Source: Actinomycetota bacterium (GTDB lineage Bacteria > Actinomycetota > Actinomycetes > S36-B12 > UBA5976). From it: 6,664 bases of DNA. A program made the position numbers and the translations under genes. Under the pieces are notes generated by a model. It was given only the letters and a program-made list of their open reading frames with translations, was not told where the DNA came from and searched no databases. The stretch spans positions 1 to 6,664 of the forward strand of contig RFTO01000060.1 of assembly GCA_009923375.1 (NCBI GenBank). The letters are read 5' to 3'. The first letter of the stretch is position 1. Each line of letters opens with the position of its first letter. Positions 5,924 to 6,664 of the stretch are shown one piece after another.

Positions 5924-5965
5924 GTGATCGTTGTTGGACCCCACGTTGATCGGACTTCACACACG

Positions 5966-6039
<74 letters not shown>

Positions 6040-6040
6040 T

Positions 6041-6055
6041 CGCCCAGATGGGGCG
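6041..6055 (-). other. Small hairpin just upstream of the tRNA-Pro 5' end
   Basis: CGCCC and GGGCG pair over five bases around a five-base loop, ending one base before the mature tRNA 5' end on the minus strand. It has no T tract, so it is not an obvious terminator of the helicase gene. It would lie in the tRNA leader if transcription starts upstream of it. Confidence 0.3.
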
Positions 6056-6061
6056 TGGGGA

Positions 6062-6067
6062 AGGTTA
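6062..6067 (-). promoter_or_regulatory. Possible -10 element for tRNA-Pro
   Basis: TAACCT (TANNNT form) on the minus strand, 22 bases before the tRNA 5' end and 29 bases after the helicase stop. A TTGACC occurs at 6100-6095 but is 27 bases away, too far to be its -35. The call rests on one hexamer and its position. Confidence 0.2.
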
Positions 6068-6096
6068 GCGGATGTCCCTTCACACGGAGTTCTGGG

Positions 6097-6664
6097 TCAA
6101 CCGTTCACCCCGCTGAGAGCAACGATGTCTCGGTCGATCAGTGATGAAGCCGTGAGCGCGCGCTGCCTCAAAGTCGAATCGACAGACGCGCTGTGACCGA
6201 TGTGTGTGAGCAGGTCGATGGTCTGTCGACACCACCTCACGAAGTCGCCGGGCAGCAGTTCGCATAGTTGCAGCACCTGTACGAGACTCGCGCCCGACGC
6301 CCAACGAAAAATTGCTGTCACCAGACCTGGATCAATTTGCCGCATCAGCTTGATGCCGTGTGCATGCTCCGCAGCGGTAACGCGCGCCCATGACCGGTGA
6401 AGGTCGAGGAGTGCCTGGCGGATTGCAGCAGAGGAAATCGCCGTCGCTCGCTGCTCAGTCCCCCGAGTTTCGTAAGTAAGCGCTGCGCACACCCCGGCTA
6501 GCTCGGCTGAGCTGAGCGAATCAAACACACCTGTTCTCATCGCCTCGGCTGTGACGAGATCGAGCTCTGTGTAGATGTCCGTGAGCAGCATGCCTGCAGG
6601 TGTCGGCGCTGGCTCTGTTTCGGCCGTGAGGTACCCAAGATCCACCAGCACCTCGCATAGGCGA
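6097..6664 (-). CDS. helY: HelY/Ski2-like DEAD-box helicase, C-terminal part (5' end outside window)
   Basis: The last 188 residues of a gene that runs off the right edge; the frame is open to the last full codon in the window. This is the C-terminal DSHCT-type domain of Ski2/Mtr4-like helicases, including actinobacterial HelY. Visible landmarks are TPAGMLLTDIYTELDLVTAEAMR, the stretch GVFDSLSSAELAGVCAALTYE, then HRSWARVTAAEHAHGI, FRWASGASLVQVL and PGDFVRWCRQTIDLL. The ATPase motifs (Walker A, DEAD/DEVH box) lie outside the window and cannot be checked. The family is thought to act as an ATP-dependent RNA helicase; its cellular role in actinobacteria is poorly defined. An internal GTG at 6651 is not the real start, since conserved sequence continues upstream. 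The tRNA-Pro gene follows closely. Confidence 0.88.
   Translation of the reverse strand, partial: RLCEVLVDLGYLTAETEPAPTPAGMLLTDIYTELDLVTAEAMRTGVFDSLSSAELAGVCAALTYETRGTEQRATAISSAAIRQALLDLHRSWARVTAAEHAHGIKLMRQIDPGLVTAIFRWASGASLVQVLQLCELLPGDFVRWCRQTIDLLTHIGHSASVDSTLRQRALTASSLIDRDIVALSGVNG

Noticed and set aside
5804..5944. N-terminal extension of the YCII-domain protein to 5944
   Set aside because: The extension is Arg/Pro/Ser-rich without homology, while GGAGG seven bases before the ATG at 5803 marks the normal start.

Overview
The window reads as chromosomal DNA from a moderately GC-rich actinobacterium. The main reason is gene order: read on the minus strand, it carries pgsA-type CDP-alcohol phosphotransferase, DUF881, Sbp/DUF1290, DUF881, gcvH, a GarA/OdhI-type FHA protein, an FtsR-type MerR regulator and a DUF151 nuclease-like protein. 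From memory, this is the same order as Mycobacterium tuberculosis Rv1822 to Rv1829. The proteins are diverged and base composition is lower than in mycobacteria, so this is probably another actinobacterial order. I cannot name the genus.

All recognised genes lie on the minus strand, so transcription runs from the right edge to the left. At the right edge (6097-6664) is the C-terminal part of a HelY/Ski2-like helicase, followed by a tRNA-Pro(GGG) gene (5966-6039) and a small YCII/DGPF-domain protein (5441-5803). A 170-base spacer (5271-5440) then holds a weak terminator candidate and the likely promoter region of the next unit. That unit begins with a lipoprotein of unknown family (4707-5270) and continues into the conserved cluster (49-4694).

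Within the cluster, pgsA/DUF881, DUF881/sbp, sbp/DUF881 and garA/ftsR are each joined by 4-base start/stop overlaps, which suggests translational coupling. The cluster combines envelope functions (phospholipid synthesis, two single-pass DUF881 proteins, a multi-pass small basic protein), one-carbon metabolism (lipoylated GcvH), phosphorylation-controlled metabolism (GarA/OdhI family) and control of cell division (FtsR family). Ordinary housekeeping DNA accounts for almost all of the window. I see no mobile element, CRISPR array, phage gene or defence system, and no gene-free stretch longer than 300 bases.

The points most worth checking are: the altered phospho-acceptor motif and zinc ribbon at the N-terminus of the GarA-like protein; the strong divergence of one DUF881 copy; the unknown lipoprotein attached to the head of the conserved cluster; and an inverted repeat between the tRNA and the YCII gene.
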